A DNA stretch of 64,000 nucleotides from assembly GCA_035502095.1 (NCBI GenBank), contig DATJUX010000049.1, positions 62,001 through 126,000 of the forward strand, written 5' to 3'. The translations under genes and the position numbers were made by a program. The stretch's first letter is position 1; each line of letters begins with the position of its first letter. Below are positions 17,387 through 25,070 of this stretch, piece after piece. The notes below the pieces were generated by a model that was not told the DNA's origin, did not search any database, and saw only the letters and a program-made list of their open reading frames with translations. Origin of the DNA: JAKANT01 sp035502095 (lineage in GTDB: Bacteria > Pseudomonadota > Gammaproteobacteria > Burkholderiales > Burkholderiaceae_F).

Positions 17387-18697
17387 ATGCTTCCGCTTCA
17401 ATCGCCAGCCGCCACCAACCCACGCCGCCGCGCACTGTTGCGCGCGGCCGCGTATGCCGTGGCGCCTGCGGTTGCGGCAGGATGCACGCGCGCGCGCGAC
17501 GACACGGTGCGCTTCTGGGCCATGGGGCGCGAGGGCGAGGTGCTCGGCGAACTGCTGCGTGAATTCGAGCGCAGCGCCGGTTTCCGTGTGCATGTGGAGC
17601 AGCTACCCTGGTCGGCGGGCCACGAAAAGCTCCTGACCGCGTTCGCGGGCGAAACAACGCCCGATCTGTGCCAGCTCGGCAACACGTGGCTGCCGGAGCT
17701 CGTGGCGCTCGGCGCGCTCGAGCCGCTCGGTGCGAGGGTGCGCGCCTCGCCGGTCATCGACCCGCGCGACTACTTCGACGGGATCTGGGAGACCAACACG
17801 AGCACCGGCGAGCCCTATGGCGTGCCGTGGTACGTCGATACGCGGCTGCTGTTCTATCGCGCGGACCTGCTCGCACAGGCGGGTTTCCCGGCACCGCCGC
17901 GGCGCTGGGACGAATGGGTGCAGATGCTGGAGGCGCTCAAGCGCACGATGGGGCGCGACCGTTATGCGATCCTGCTGCCGTTGAACGAATTCGAGCCGCT
18001 CGTGGCGTTGTCGCTGCAGCAGGACGAGCCGCTCCTGCGTGACGGCGACCGTTGGGGCAACTTCCGCTCCGCGGGCTTCGGGCGCACGTTGCGCTTCTAC
18101 CTGTCGATGTTCGAGCGCGGGTTTGCACCCGCGGGCAGCGACAACCAGATCGCCAACGTCTGGAATGAATTCGGCCGCGGCACGTTCGCCTTCTATATCT
18201 CGGGACCCTGGAACATCGGCGAGTTCAAGCGGCGCCTCCCCGCCGAACTCCAGTCGGTCTGGATGACGGCACCGCTGCCGGGACCCGGCGGACCCGGCGC
18301 GTCGCTCGCGGGCGGATCCAGCCTGGTGATGTTCCGCCGCTCGCGCAGGAAGGAAGCGGCCTGGCGCGTGGTCGAGTACCTTGCCCAACCCGCCGTGCAG
18401 CGGCGCCTGCATACGATGACCGGCAACCTCCCGCCGCGCCGCTCGACCTGGGACGACCCGGTGCTCGCGACCGATCCGTACGCCCGCGCGTTCTTCGAGC
18501 AGCTCGGACGCGTGCGGCCGGCGCCGAAGGTGCCCGAGTGGGAGCGCATCGCGACCGAAGTGCGCCTCGCGGTCGAACGGGTGGTGCACGGGGAACTCGA
18601 TGCATCCGACGCCCCGGCCGAGCTCGATGCGCGCACCGATCGCATCCTGGAGAAGAGGCGCTGGATGCTCGCCCGTGCGCAGGCGAAGACGGCATGA
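17387..18697 (+). CDS. Sugar ABC transporter substrate-binding lipoprotein, 436 aa
   Basis: Family-1 extracellular solute-binding protein (MalE/UgpB type): TVRFWAMGREGEVLGELLREF, TPDLCQLGNTWLPEL, GVPWYVDTRLLFYRADLL and TFAFYISGPWNIGEFKR are typical. The N-terminus is arginine-rich (NPRRRALLRAAAY) and ends in VAAGC, so a lipoprotein signal, possibly Tat-routed, is likely with Cys at about 38. It should capture oligosaccharides released by the GH144-type enzyme. Its TGA overlaps the next ATG (ATGA), giving translational coupling to the permeases. Confidence 0.93.
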   Translation: MLPLQSPAATNPRRRALLRAAAYAVAPAVAAGCTRARDDTVRFWAMGREGEVLGELLREFERSAGFRVHVEQLPWSAGHEKLLTAFAGETTPDLCQLGNTWLPELVALGALEPLGARVRASPVIDPRDYFDGIWETNTSTGEPYGVPWYVDTRLLFYRADLLAQAGFPAPPRRWDEWVQMLEALKRTMGRDRYAILLPLNEFEPLVALSLQQDEPLLRDGDRWGNFRSAGFGRTLRFYLSMFERGFAPAGSDNQIANVWNEFGRGTFAFYISGPWNIGEFKRRLPAELQSVWMTAPLPGPGGPGASLAGGSSLVMFRRSRRKEAAWRVVEYLAQPAVQRRLHTMTGNLPPRRSTWDDPVLATDPYARAFFEQLGRVRPAPKVPEWERIATEVRLAVERVVHGELDASDAPAELDARTDRILEKRRWMLARAQAKTA

Positions 18698-19572
18698 AGC
18701 GCTCGGCGGCCGGCTGGCTCTTCGTCGCGCCGGCCCTGGTGGCCATCGCGGTGTTCTTCGTCGTGCCCGTGGTCGGCGCACTGGCGATGAGTTTCACCGA
18801 CTTCGACATCTACGCGCTGGCCGATCTGCGCAACCTGCGTTTCGTGGGAATCGACAACTATGTGCGGCTCGTCCGGACGCCGCTCTTCTGGCAGGCGCTG
18901 TCCAACACGCTGTACTTCGTCGTGCTCGGCGTGCCGTTGTCGATCCTGGTCTCGCTCGGTGCGGCGCTGCTGCTGGATTCACGCTTTGCCCGTTTCAAGG
19001 CCTTTTATCGCACGGCGCTTTTCGCGCCGGTGGTCACGACGGTGGTGGCGGTGGCCGTCGTCTGGCGCTACCTGCTGCAGCCGCGCTACGGCTTGCTCAA
19101 CCATGCGCTCGCGGCGCTGGGCGTCGACCCGATCGACTGGCTGGGCGATCCGCCCTGGGCGATGCCGGCGATCATCCTGCTCGCGGTGTGGAAGAACTTC
19201 GGCTACAACATGATCATCCTGCTCGCGGCGCTGCAGACGGTGCCGGCCGAGCTCTACGAGGCCGCGCGCATCGACGGCGCCAATGCCTGGCGCCGGCTGC
19301 GCGACGTCACCCTGCCCGCGCTTGCGCCGGTGCTGCTGATGGTGAGCATCCTCACGATGGCGGGCCATTTCCAGCTCTTCGCCGAGCCGTACGTCATGAC
19401 GCAGGGCGGACCGGCGCAAAGGACGGTCACGGTCCTCTACCTGATGTACGACGAGGGATTCAAGTGGTGGAACCTCGGCTCGGCATCGGCGGTCGCGTTC
19501 GTCCTGTTCGCGCTGATGTTCGCGGTCACGCTGATGCAGCTGCGCCTTGCGCGCAACGCGGAGTCTGCATGA
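18694..19572 (+). CDS. Sugar ABC transporter permease, MalF type, 292 aa
   Basis: Six predicted membrane segments, starting GWLFVAPALVAIAVFFVVPV. The EAA loop is EAARIDGANAWRRLRDVTLP, the contact point for the ATPase. NTLYFVVLGVPLSILVSLG is typical of MalF/UgpA permeases. Its start overlaps the upstream stop by 4 bp and its own stop overlaps the next start by 4 bp. No ATPase gene is present in the locus, so the complex must borrow one encoded elsewhere (MsmX-like sharing is known for such systems). Confidence 0.95.
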   Translation: MKRSAAGWLFVAPALVAIAVFFVVPVVGALAMSFTDFDIYALADLRNLRFVGIDNYVRLVRTPLFWQALSNTLYFVVLGVPLSILVSLGAALLLDSRFARFKAFYRTALFAPVVTTVVAVAVVWRYLLQPRYGLLNHALAALGVDPIDWLGDPPWAMPAIILLAVWKNFGYNMIILLAALQTVPAELYEAARIDGANAWRRLRDVTLPALAPVLLMVSILTMAGHFQLFAEPYVMTQGGPAQRTVTVLYLMYDEGFKWWNLGSASAVAFVLFALMFAVTLMQLRLARNAESA

Positions 19573-20384
19573 ACCGGCGCGCCGTCGCCGTCAACGCGGC
19601 GCTGGCCGCGTTCGCCGCGCTGACGCTCGCTCCGCTCGCCTGGATGGCCTCGGCATCGCTGATGGCGCCGGGCGAAGCGAGCGTCCTTCCGCCACCGTTG
19701 CTGCCGCGCTCTCCGACGCTCGCGAACTACGGCGAGCTGTTTGCGACGGCGGGCATCGGGCGCCAGGTCGCCAACAGCGCCTTCGTCGCCGCGTCCGCGA
19801 CCGGGCTGTCGCTGCTCTTCAACCTCGGCGCCGGTTATGCGTTCGCGAAGCTGCGCTTCGCCGGGCGCGATGCGACCTTCCGCACGTTGCTCGGTGCGCT
19901 CGTCGTTCCGGGACAGGTCGCGATGATGCCGCTGTTCCTGATGCTCAAGCAGGTGGGCCTCGTCAACACGTACGCCGGCGCGCTCGTGCCCTGGCTCGCG
20001 AGCGTGTTCGGCATCTTCCTGGTGCGGCAGTACGCGCTGTCGATCCCGGATGAACTGCTGGAGGCTGCGCGCATCGACGGGGCCGGCGAACTGCGCATCT
20101 TCACGACCATCGTGCTGCCGCTGCTGAAGCCGATCGTCGTCACGCTCGCGGTGCTCACGTTCCTCGGCGCGTGGAACGACTTCATGTGGCCGCTGATCGT
20201 GCTCACCGATCGCGAGCTGCAGACGCTGCCGGTGGCGCTTGCCGGTCTCTCGCGCGAGCACGTGCAGGACACCGAACTGATGATGGCCGGGTCGGTGGTC
20301 ACCGTCCTGCCGGTCCTGGTGCTGTTCCTCGTCCTGCAGCGCTACTACTTGCGGGGCCTCCTGATGGGAAGCGTCAAGGGATGA
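19569..20384 (+). CDS. Sugar ABC transporter permease, MalG type, 271 aa
   Basis: Inner-membrane permease with about six segments. LRFAGRDATFRTLLGALVVPGQV, followed by the EAA loop ELLEAARIDGAGELRIFTTI, identifies the MalG/UgpE group. NDFMWPLIVLTDRELQTLPV near the C-terminus is highly characteristic. It forms the second half of the importer with the MalF-type subunit. Four-base ATGA overlaps on both sides bind it into the operon between the MalF-type gene and the discoidin-domain gene. Confidence 0.95.
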   Translation: MNRRAVAVNAALAAFAALTLAPLAWMASASLMAPGEASVLPPPLLPRSPTLANYGELFATAGIGRQVANSAFVAASATGLSLLFNLGAGYAFAKLRFAGRDATFRTLLGALVVPGQVAMMPLFLMLKQVGLVNTYAGALVPWLASVFGIFLVRQYALSIPDELLEAARIDGAGELRIFTTIVLPLLKPIVVTLAVLTFLGAWNDFMWPLIVLTDRELQTLPVALAGLSREHVQDTELMMAGSVVTVLPVLVLFLVLQRYYLRGLLMGSVKG

Positions 20385-23300
20385 ACCGGCGTTGCCGCGC
20401 CGCCGCCGTGCTCGCGGCAGCGCTCGTGGTGATCGCCTCGAACGCGCGGGCCGCGCCGGTGACGACGCTGATCGACGATTTCAGCGACATCTCGGCCTGG
20501 CGCGCGAGCGCTTCCGAGGACGTGCGCGCAAGCATGCGGCGCGCAGGCCAAGGCTTGTGCCTGGACTTCGATTTCGGCGGCGTGTCGGGTTACGCCGTGC
20601 TCCACCGCGACCTCGCGTTCGAACTCCCACGGGATTACACGTTCCACGCGCGCGTGCACGGCAGCGGCACGGCGAACGACCTCCAGTTCAAGCTCGTCGA
20701 TGCGAGCGGCGCGAACGTGTGGTGGGCGACGCGGCCGGGTTTCGTCGCGCCTGCTGCGCCGACCGACCTGCGTTTCAAGCGCCGACACATCCGCTTCGCG
20801 TGGGGTCCGACCCAGGAGCGCGAACTGCACGCCGTGCATGCGATCGAATTCGTGATCGCCGCGGGCTCCGGCGGCCGCGGTTCGTTCTGCGTCCAGCGCC
20901 TGGCTCTCGAGGAGCGCGCGGCGGACGTTGCATCGCTGCCGGCGCCGCGCGCGACGGCGAGCGCATCGCTCGGGTCCGGCGCGGCGGCTCGCGCGTTCGA
21001 TGGCCGCATGGACACCGCGTGGCGTGCGCCGCCCGGCAAACAGACGCTGCAGATCGACTTCGGCGGCCCGCGCGAGTTCAACGGCCTCGAGGTGCACTGG
21101 CTGCCGGAGCAGCGGGCCCTCGACTACGACGTCGAGCGCTCCGACGATGGTCGCAGTTGGACGGTGGTCCGGCGTGTGCGCGGCGCACGCGGCACGCTGG
21201 ACGCGCTGTTTCTCCCCGCATCGGAAACGCGCTTCTTGCGCCTGAAACTTCTGCGTACAACCGGCAACGGCTATGCGCTCGCCGAAATCGAATTCCCCGA
21301 CGATCGCGAGTGGCCGTCGCTCAATTCGGCACTGGCCGCGCTGGCTGCCACGTTCCCGCGCGGCGACCTGCCGCGCGCGTTCCTGGGCGAGCAGAACTAC
21401 TGGACACTGGTGGCGGTCGACGGCGGCGGCGCGCGCTCGGCGCTCGTGAGCGAGGACGGCGCGATCGAACTGGGCCGCGGCGGTTTCAGCGTCGAACCGA
21501 CCGTGCGTCTGCCCGACGGCACCCGCGTGACCTGGGCCGACGTGCGGATCGAACACTCGCTGCGCGACGGCTATCTCCCGCTGCCCACCGTTCGCTGGCA
21601 GCACCCTTCCTTCTCGCTCGACGTCGAAGTCTGCGCCGAAGGTTCGCGCGAGGCGCCGCGGCTGCTGGCGCGTTACGTCTTGCGCAACCTGACGGACCGC
21701 GCGTTGCGGCTCACGTTGTCGCTCGCCGTGCGGCCGTGGCAGGTCAATCCGCCGCAGCAGTTCCTCTCGACGCCGGGCGGTGCAAGCCCGATCCGCACGC
21801 TGCGTTGGACCGGGGGCGTGTTGCGGGTCGACGAGCGCAGCGTGATGCGCCCGACGGAACCGCCCGCCCGGGTGACCGCGGCGGCGTTCGACGCCGGCAT
21901 CGACCTTGACACGGCCGAGCGTGCGCCGTTGCACGGCACGCTGGTCGACCCGCAGGCGATGGCCTCGGCCGCGCTCGCCTTCCGGGTCGATCTCGCACCG
22001 CGCGGCACGCGCACGCTGGGGTGGATCGCTCCGTTGGCCGCGCCGGCGCTGCCGCCGCGAGCGACGGCGCCCGCGCTGGACGCGCGCTTCGCAGCGGTCG
22101 CGCAGCACTGGCACGACCGCTTGAACCACGCGGTCCTGCGTGTCCCGGCGGCGGCGCAACCGTGGGCGGATTCGCTGCGCACCGCACTCGCCCACATCCT
22201 GATGGCGCGCGACGGACCTGCCCTGCGGCCGGGCACGCGCTCCTACGCACGCACGTGGGTGCGCGACGGCGCGATGATGGTCGAAGCGCTGCTCGCGTTG
22301 GGCGAAAGCGCGCCCGCACGCGACTTCGTCGACTGGTACGCGGGCCACCTCTTCGCTTCGGGCAAGGTACCGTGCTGCGTCGATGCGCGCGGCTCCGATC
22401 CGGTTGCCGAGAACGACAGCCAGGGGCAGTTTCTGTACGCCATCGCCGAAGTCTGGCGCCACACGCGCGACACCGCGTGGCTGGTGCGTCACTGGCGTGA
22501 TGTCGTCCGCGCCACGACATACATGGAGCAGCTGCGCCAGAGCCAGATCGGCGCGCAGGCGGCCTGCCCCGGGTTGATGCCTCCTTCGATCAGCCACGAA
22601 GGCTACGCGGACAAGCCTGCCTGCTCGTACTGGGACGATTTCTGGGCACTGCGCGGCTACGAGGATGCAGTCGCCGTCGCGCGGGCGCTCGACCACGAGA
22701 CGGAGGCAGCGCAGTGGCAGGGCTGGCGCGACGAGTTCGGGCGCGCTGTCGTGGATTCGATCGATGCCGCGGGCGTGCGGCATGGCATCGACTTCATCCC
22801 GGGCTCCGCCGACCGCGGCGACTTCGATCCGACCTCGACCGCGATCGCGCTCGATCCGGTCCACATCCAATCTCTCCTGCCGCAGGCGCGCCTCGCCGCC
22901 ACCTTCGAACGCTACTGGCACGGCGCCGAAGAGCGCATGAACGGGCCGCGTACCTGGAAGGACTACACGCCTTACGAGCTGCGCAACGTCGGCGCGCTGG
23001 TGCGCCTCGGCGAACGCGAGCGCGCCGATGCGCTCCTGCGTTTCCTCTTGTCAGACCAGCGCCCGCGCGGGTGGAACCAGTGGGCGGAGGTGGTACTGCC
23101 GCGCGAACGCGCGCCGCACTTTCTCGGCGACATGCCGCACGCGTGGGTCGCGGCGGAGTGCATTCGGTCGCTGCTCGACCTGTTCGCCTACGCGCGTGAG
23201 CGCGACGATGCGCTCGTGCTCGGGGCCGGCCTGCCGCGCGAATGGGTGGAAAACGGCGACCAGATCGAGATCCGCGCCGTGTCGACCCGCTTCGGCTCGC

Positions 23301-23506
23301 TGAGCTATCGACTCGCGCGCAATCGGTCCGGCTGGACGCTCGAGATCAGGCCGGGGCTCGATCGGTTGCAAGGCGGCCTGCGCCTCGCCTGGCCGGGATC
23401 CGGAGCGCTTCCCGGCGCCACGCTCGACGGGCGCGCGCTCGAGTGGGTTGGGCGCGAACTCGTCATCCCCGCCGCGCCGGCAACGGTGATGCTGTCGCGG
23501 TCTTAG
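20381..23506 (+). CDS. Secreted discoidin-domain six-hairpin glycosidase-like protein, 1041 aa
   Basis: Signal peptide MNRRCRAAAVLAAALVVIA up to about residue 24. Residues about 25-190 form a jelly-roll-like carbohydrate-binding region (LIDDFSDISAWRAS, ARVHGSGTANDLQFKLVD). Residues about 190-305 are an F5/8 type C (discoidin) domain (AFDGRMDTAWRA, LQIDFGGPREFNGLEVHWL). From about 560 onward an (alpha/alpha)6 catalytic module shows YARTWVRDGAMMVEALLALG and NDSQGQFLYAIAEV, resembling GH15/GH63-like glycosidases. The last 80 residues look like a beta-sandwich. Translation is coupled to the MalG-type gene (ATGA). It probably acts outside the inner membrane on oligosaccharides from the GH144-type enzyme. 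The exact family is unassigned. Confidence 0.85.
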   Translation: MNRRCRAAAVLAAALVVIASNARAAPVTTLIDDFSDISAWRASASEDVRASMRRAGQGLCLDFDFGGVSGYAVLHRDLAFELPRDYTFHARVHGSGTANDLQFKLVDASGANVWWATRPGFVAPAAPTDLRFKRRHIRFAWGPTQERELHAVHAIEFVIAAGSGGRGSFCVQRLALEERAADVASLPAPRATASASLGSGAAARAFDGRMDTAWRAPPGKQTLQIDFGGPREFNGLEVHWLPEQRALDYDVERSDDGRSWTVVRRVRGARGTLDALFLPASETRFLRLKLLRTTGNGYALAEIEFPDDREWPSLNSALAALAATFPRGDLPRAFLGEQNYWTLVAVDGGGARSALVSEDGAIELGRGGFSVEPTVRLPDGTRVTWADVRIEHSLRDGYLPLPTVRWQHPSFSLDVEVCAEGSREAPRLLARYVLRNLTDRALRLTLSLAVRPWQVNPPQQFLSTPGGASPIRTLRWTGGVLRVDERSVMRPTEPPARVTAAAFDAGIDLDTAERAPLHGTLVDPQAMASAALAFRVDLAPRGTRTLGWIAPLAAPALPPRATAPALDARFAAVAQHWHDRLNHAVLRVPAAAQPWADSLRTALAHILMARDGPALRPGTRSYARTWVRDGAMMVEALLALGESAPARDFVDWYAGHLFASGKVPCCVDARGSDPVAENDSQGQFLYAIAEVWRHTRDTAWLVRHWRDVVRATTYMEQLRQSQIGAQAACPGLMPPSISHEGYADKPACSYWDDFWALRGYEDAVAVARALDHETEAAQWQGWRDEFGRAVVDSIDAAGVRHGIDFIPGSADRGDFDPTSTAIALDPVHIQSLLPQARLAATFERYWHGAEERMNGPRTWKDYTPYELRNVGALVRLGERERADALLRFLLSDQRPRGWNQWAEVVLPRERAPHFLGDMPHAWVAAECIRSLLDLFAYARERDDALVLGAGLPREWVENGDQIEIRAVSTRFGSLSYRLARNRSGWTLEIRPGLDRLQGGLRLAWPGSGALPGATLDGRALEWVGRELVIPAAPATVMLSRS

Positions 23507-23510
23507 TGTC

Positions 23511-23583
23511 CTGTCATCCCGAGCGAAGCGACGGATCCCGGCTCTTGCTGGTCGAGGTCTTGCGCCTTCGGCTCAGGACGACA
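23511..23583. repeat. Family 2 repeat copy B, inverted pair between convergent genes
   Basis: TGTCATCCCGAGCGAAGCG at 23512-23530 is largely complementary to CGCCTTCGGCTCAGGACGACA at 23563-23583, so the two can form a long imperfect stem around a loop of about 32 nt. The element occupies the gap between the convergent discoidin and GH1 genes and overlaps the last codons of GH1. It may terminate both transcripts. Confidence 0.65.
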
Positions 23584-24922
23584 AGACTGCGCCGTTCGAC
23601 GCGATCACGCTGCTGTAGAACCGCGCGCTCGCCTTCGGCGTCCGGCGCAGGGTCGCGTAGTCGACATGCACGATGCCGAACCGCTTGGAGAAACCGAGCG
23701 ACCACTCGAGATTGTCGAACAGCGACCACGCGAAATACCCGCGCACGTCGCAACCGGCCTGGATCGCGCCGTGCACCGCGCGCAGGTGCGTGCGCAGATA
23801 GTCGACGCGCTGCGCGTCGTCGAGCGCATCGACCACGGTGGATGGATCGGGAAACGCCGCGCCGTTTTCGGTCACGTACACCGGCAGCGCACCGTAACGC
23901 GTGCGCACCCAGTTCAGCGTCTCGGTGAGGCCGGCCGGATACACCTCCCAGCCGGTCTCGGTGTAGGTCGCGTGCTCCTGGCGCACGGCGGAGGCCCGCA
24001 CGGGCAACGCGTGCGAATCGGCTCGCGTCACGCTGCGCGTGTAGTAGTTGATGCCGAGGAAGTCGAGCTTCTGCCCGATCAGTTCGAAGTCCTCCTGCGG
24101 CCAATGCGGCCAGGCGTCGCCGAAGATCGTGCGCATTTCGTCCGGGTAGCGGTGCAGGAACACCGGATCGAGATACTGCCGGTTCATGTACGCATCCGCG
24201 CGGCGGGCCGCGGCGAGGTCCTCCTCCGACGAAGAGGCCGGGTATTTCGGCTCGAGGTTGACCACCAGGCCGATGTGGTGCCGTCCTTCGGCGCGATATG
24301 CCTGCACGGCGGCACCATGTGCGCGCAGGAGGTTGTGCGCGGCGATCGGCGCCTCGTACCGGTTGCGATGCCCGGGCGCGAGCGCACCGTGCAGGTAGCC
24401 GCCGTCGGTGACGACCCAGGGTTCGTTGAGCGTCGCCCACAGGCCGATGCGGTCATCGAGCGCGCGGAACGCCACGCGCGCATAGTCGGCGAACCAGTGC
24501 GCGGCATCGGGATTCAGCCACCCGCCGCGGTCGTCCAGCGCCGCGGGCAGGTCCCAGTGAAAGAGCGTGGCCATCGGCGTGATGCCGCTCTCCAGCAGCG
24601 CATCGACCAGCCGCTCGTAGAAGCCGAGGCCCGCCGTGTTGACCTGGCCGCGGCCCTGCGGCAGCACGCGGCTCCACGAGATGCTGAACCGATAGGCCTT
24701 CAGGCCCAATTGCTTCATCAGCGCGACGTCGTCGCGAAAGCGGTGGTAGTGATCGCACGCGACATCGCCCGTGTCGCCGTCGCGCATCATGCCCGGCGTG
24801 TGGGCGAAGCGATGCCAGATGCTGGCCCCGGCGCCGTCGGCAAGCGGCGCGCCTTCGACCTGGTAGGCGGAGGTTGCGGCGCCCCAGAGGAAGTCGGCGG
24901 GGAAACGGAAATCGGCGGACAT
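23573..24922 (-). CDS. GH1 family beta-glucosidase, 449 aa
   Basis: Complete GH1 (beta/alpha)8 enzyme. FLWGAATSAYQVEGA opens the protein, the acid/base is Glu167 in TLNEPWV, the nucleophile is Glu352 in YVTENGAAF, and HWDLPAAL, LGINYYTR and GYFAWSLFDNLEWSLGFSKRFGIVHVDY follow the family pattern. There is no signal peptide, so it should hydrolyse imported beta-glucosides in the cytoplasm. The start at 24922 fits the family; an in-frame ATG at 24985 lies upstream of the operator. The LacI-type palindrome at 24946-24959, 24 bp before the ATG, predicts control by the regulator at 14.7 kb. Confidence 0.96.
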   Translation of the reverse strand: MSADFRFPADFLWGAATSAYQVEGAPLADGAGASIWHRFAHTPGMMRDGDTGDVACDHYHRFRDDVALMKQLGLKAYRFSISWSRVLPQGRGQVNTAGLGFYERLVDALLESGITPMATLFHWDLPAALDDRGGWLNPDAAHWFADYARVAFRALDDRIGLWATLNEPWVVTDGGYLHGALAPGHRNRYEAPIAAHNLLRAHGAAVQAYRAEGRHHIGLVVNLEPKYPASSSEEDLAAARRADAYMNRQYLDPVFLHRYPDEMRTIFGDAWPHWPQEDFELIGQKLDFLGINYYTRSVTRADSHALPVRASAVRQEHATYTETGWEVYPAGLTETLNWVRTRYGALPVYVTENGAAFPDPSTVVDALDDAQRVDYLRTHLRAVHGAIQAGCDVRGYFAWSLFDNLEWSLGFSKRFGIVHVDYATLRRTPKASARFYSSVIASNGAVLSS

Positions 24923-24945
24923 GGAGCGGGGCGGAGCGAGGTGCC

Positions 24946-24959
24946 TGTAACCGATTACA
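24946..24959. promoter_or_regulatory. LacI-type operator, site 3 (GH1 promoter)
   Basis: TGTAACCGATTACA is a 14-bp near-perfect palindrome (12 of 14 positions symmetric, central CG), placed 24 bp upstream of the GH1 ATG on the minus strand. It matches the two sites around the LacI-family gene. Confidence 0.7.
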
Positions 24960-25004
24960 CCATATCGAAACGATGAGATCGCCACGCGCGCGCTGACAAG
25001 GCCG

Positions 25005-25049
25005 TGTCGTCATCCTGAGCGGTGGCGAGCCGGTGGCGAAGGATCTCGG
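25005..25049. repeat. Dispersed GTCATCC-type repeat, family 2 copy C
   Basis: TGTCGTCATCCTGAGCGGTG, an extra insertion, then GGCGAAGGATCTCGG. Same orientation as copy B; together they bracket the GH1 gene. Confidence 0.6.
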
Positions 25050-25070
25050 CGGCACGCATCGCCGCGCCTC

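Noticed and set aside
20345..22921. An 858-codon minus-strand open frame over the discoidin gene
   Set aside because: Antisense shadow of a well-supported gene; no recognisable motif and biased toward Arg, Ala and Gly.
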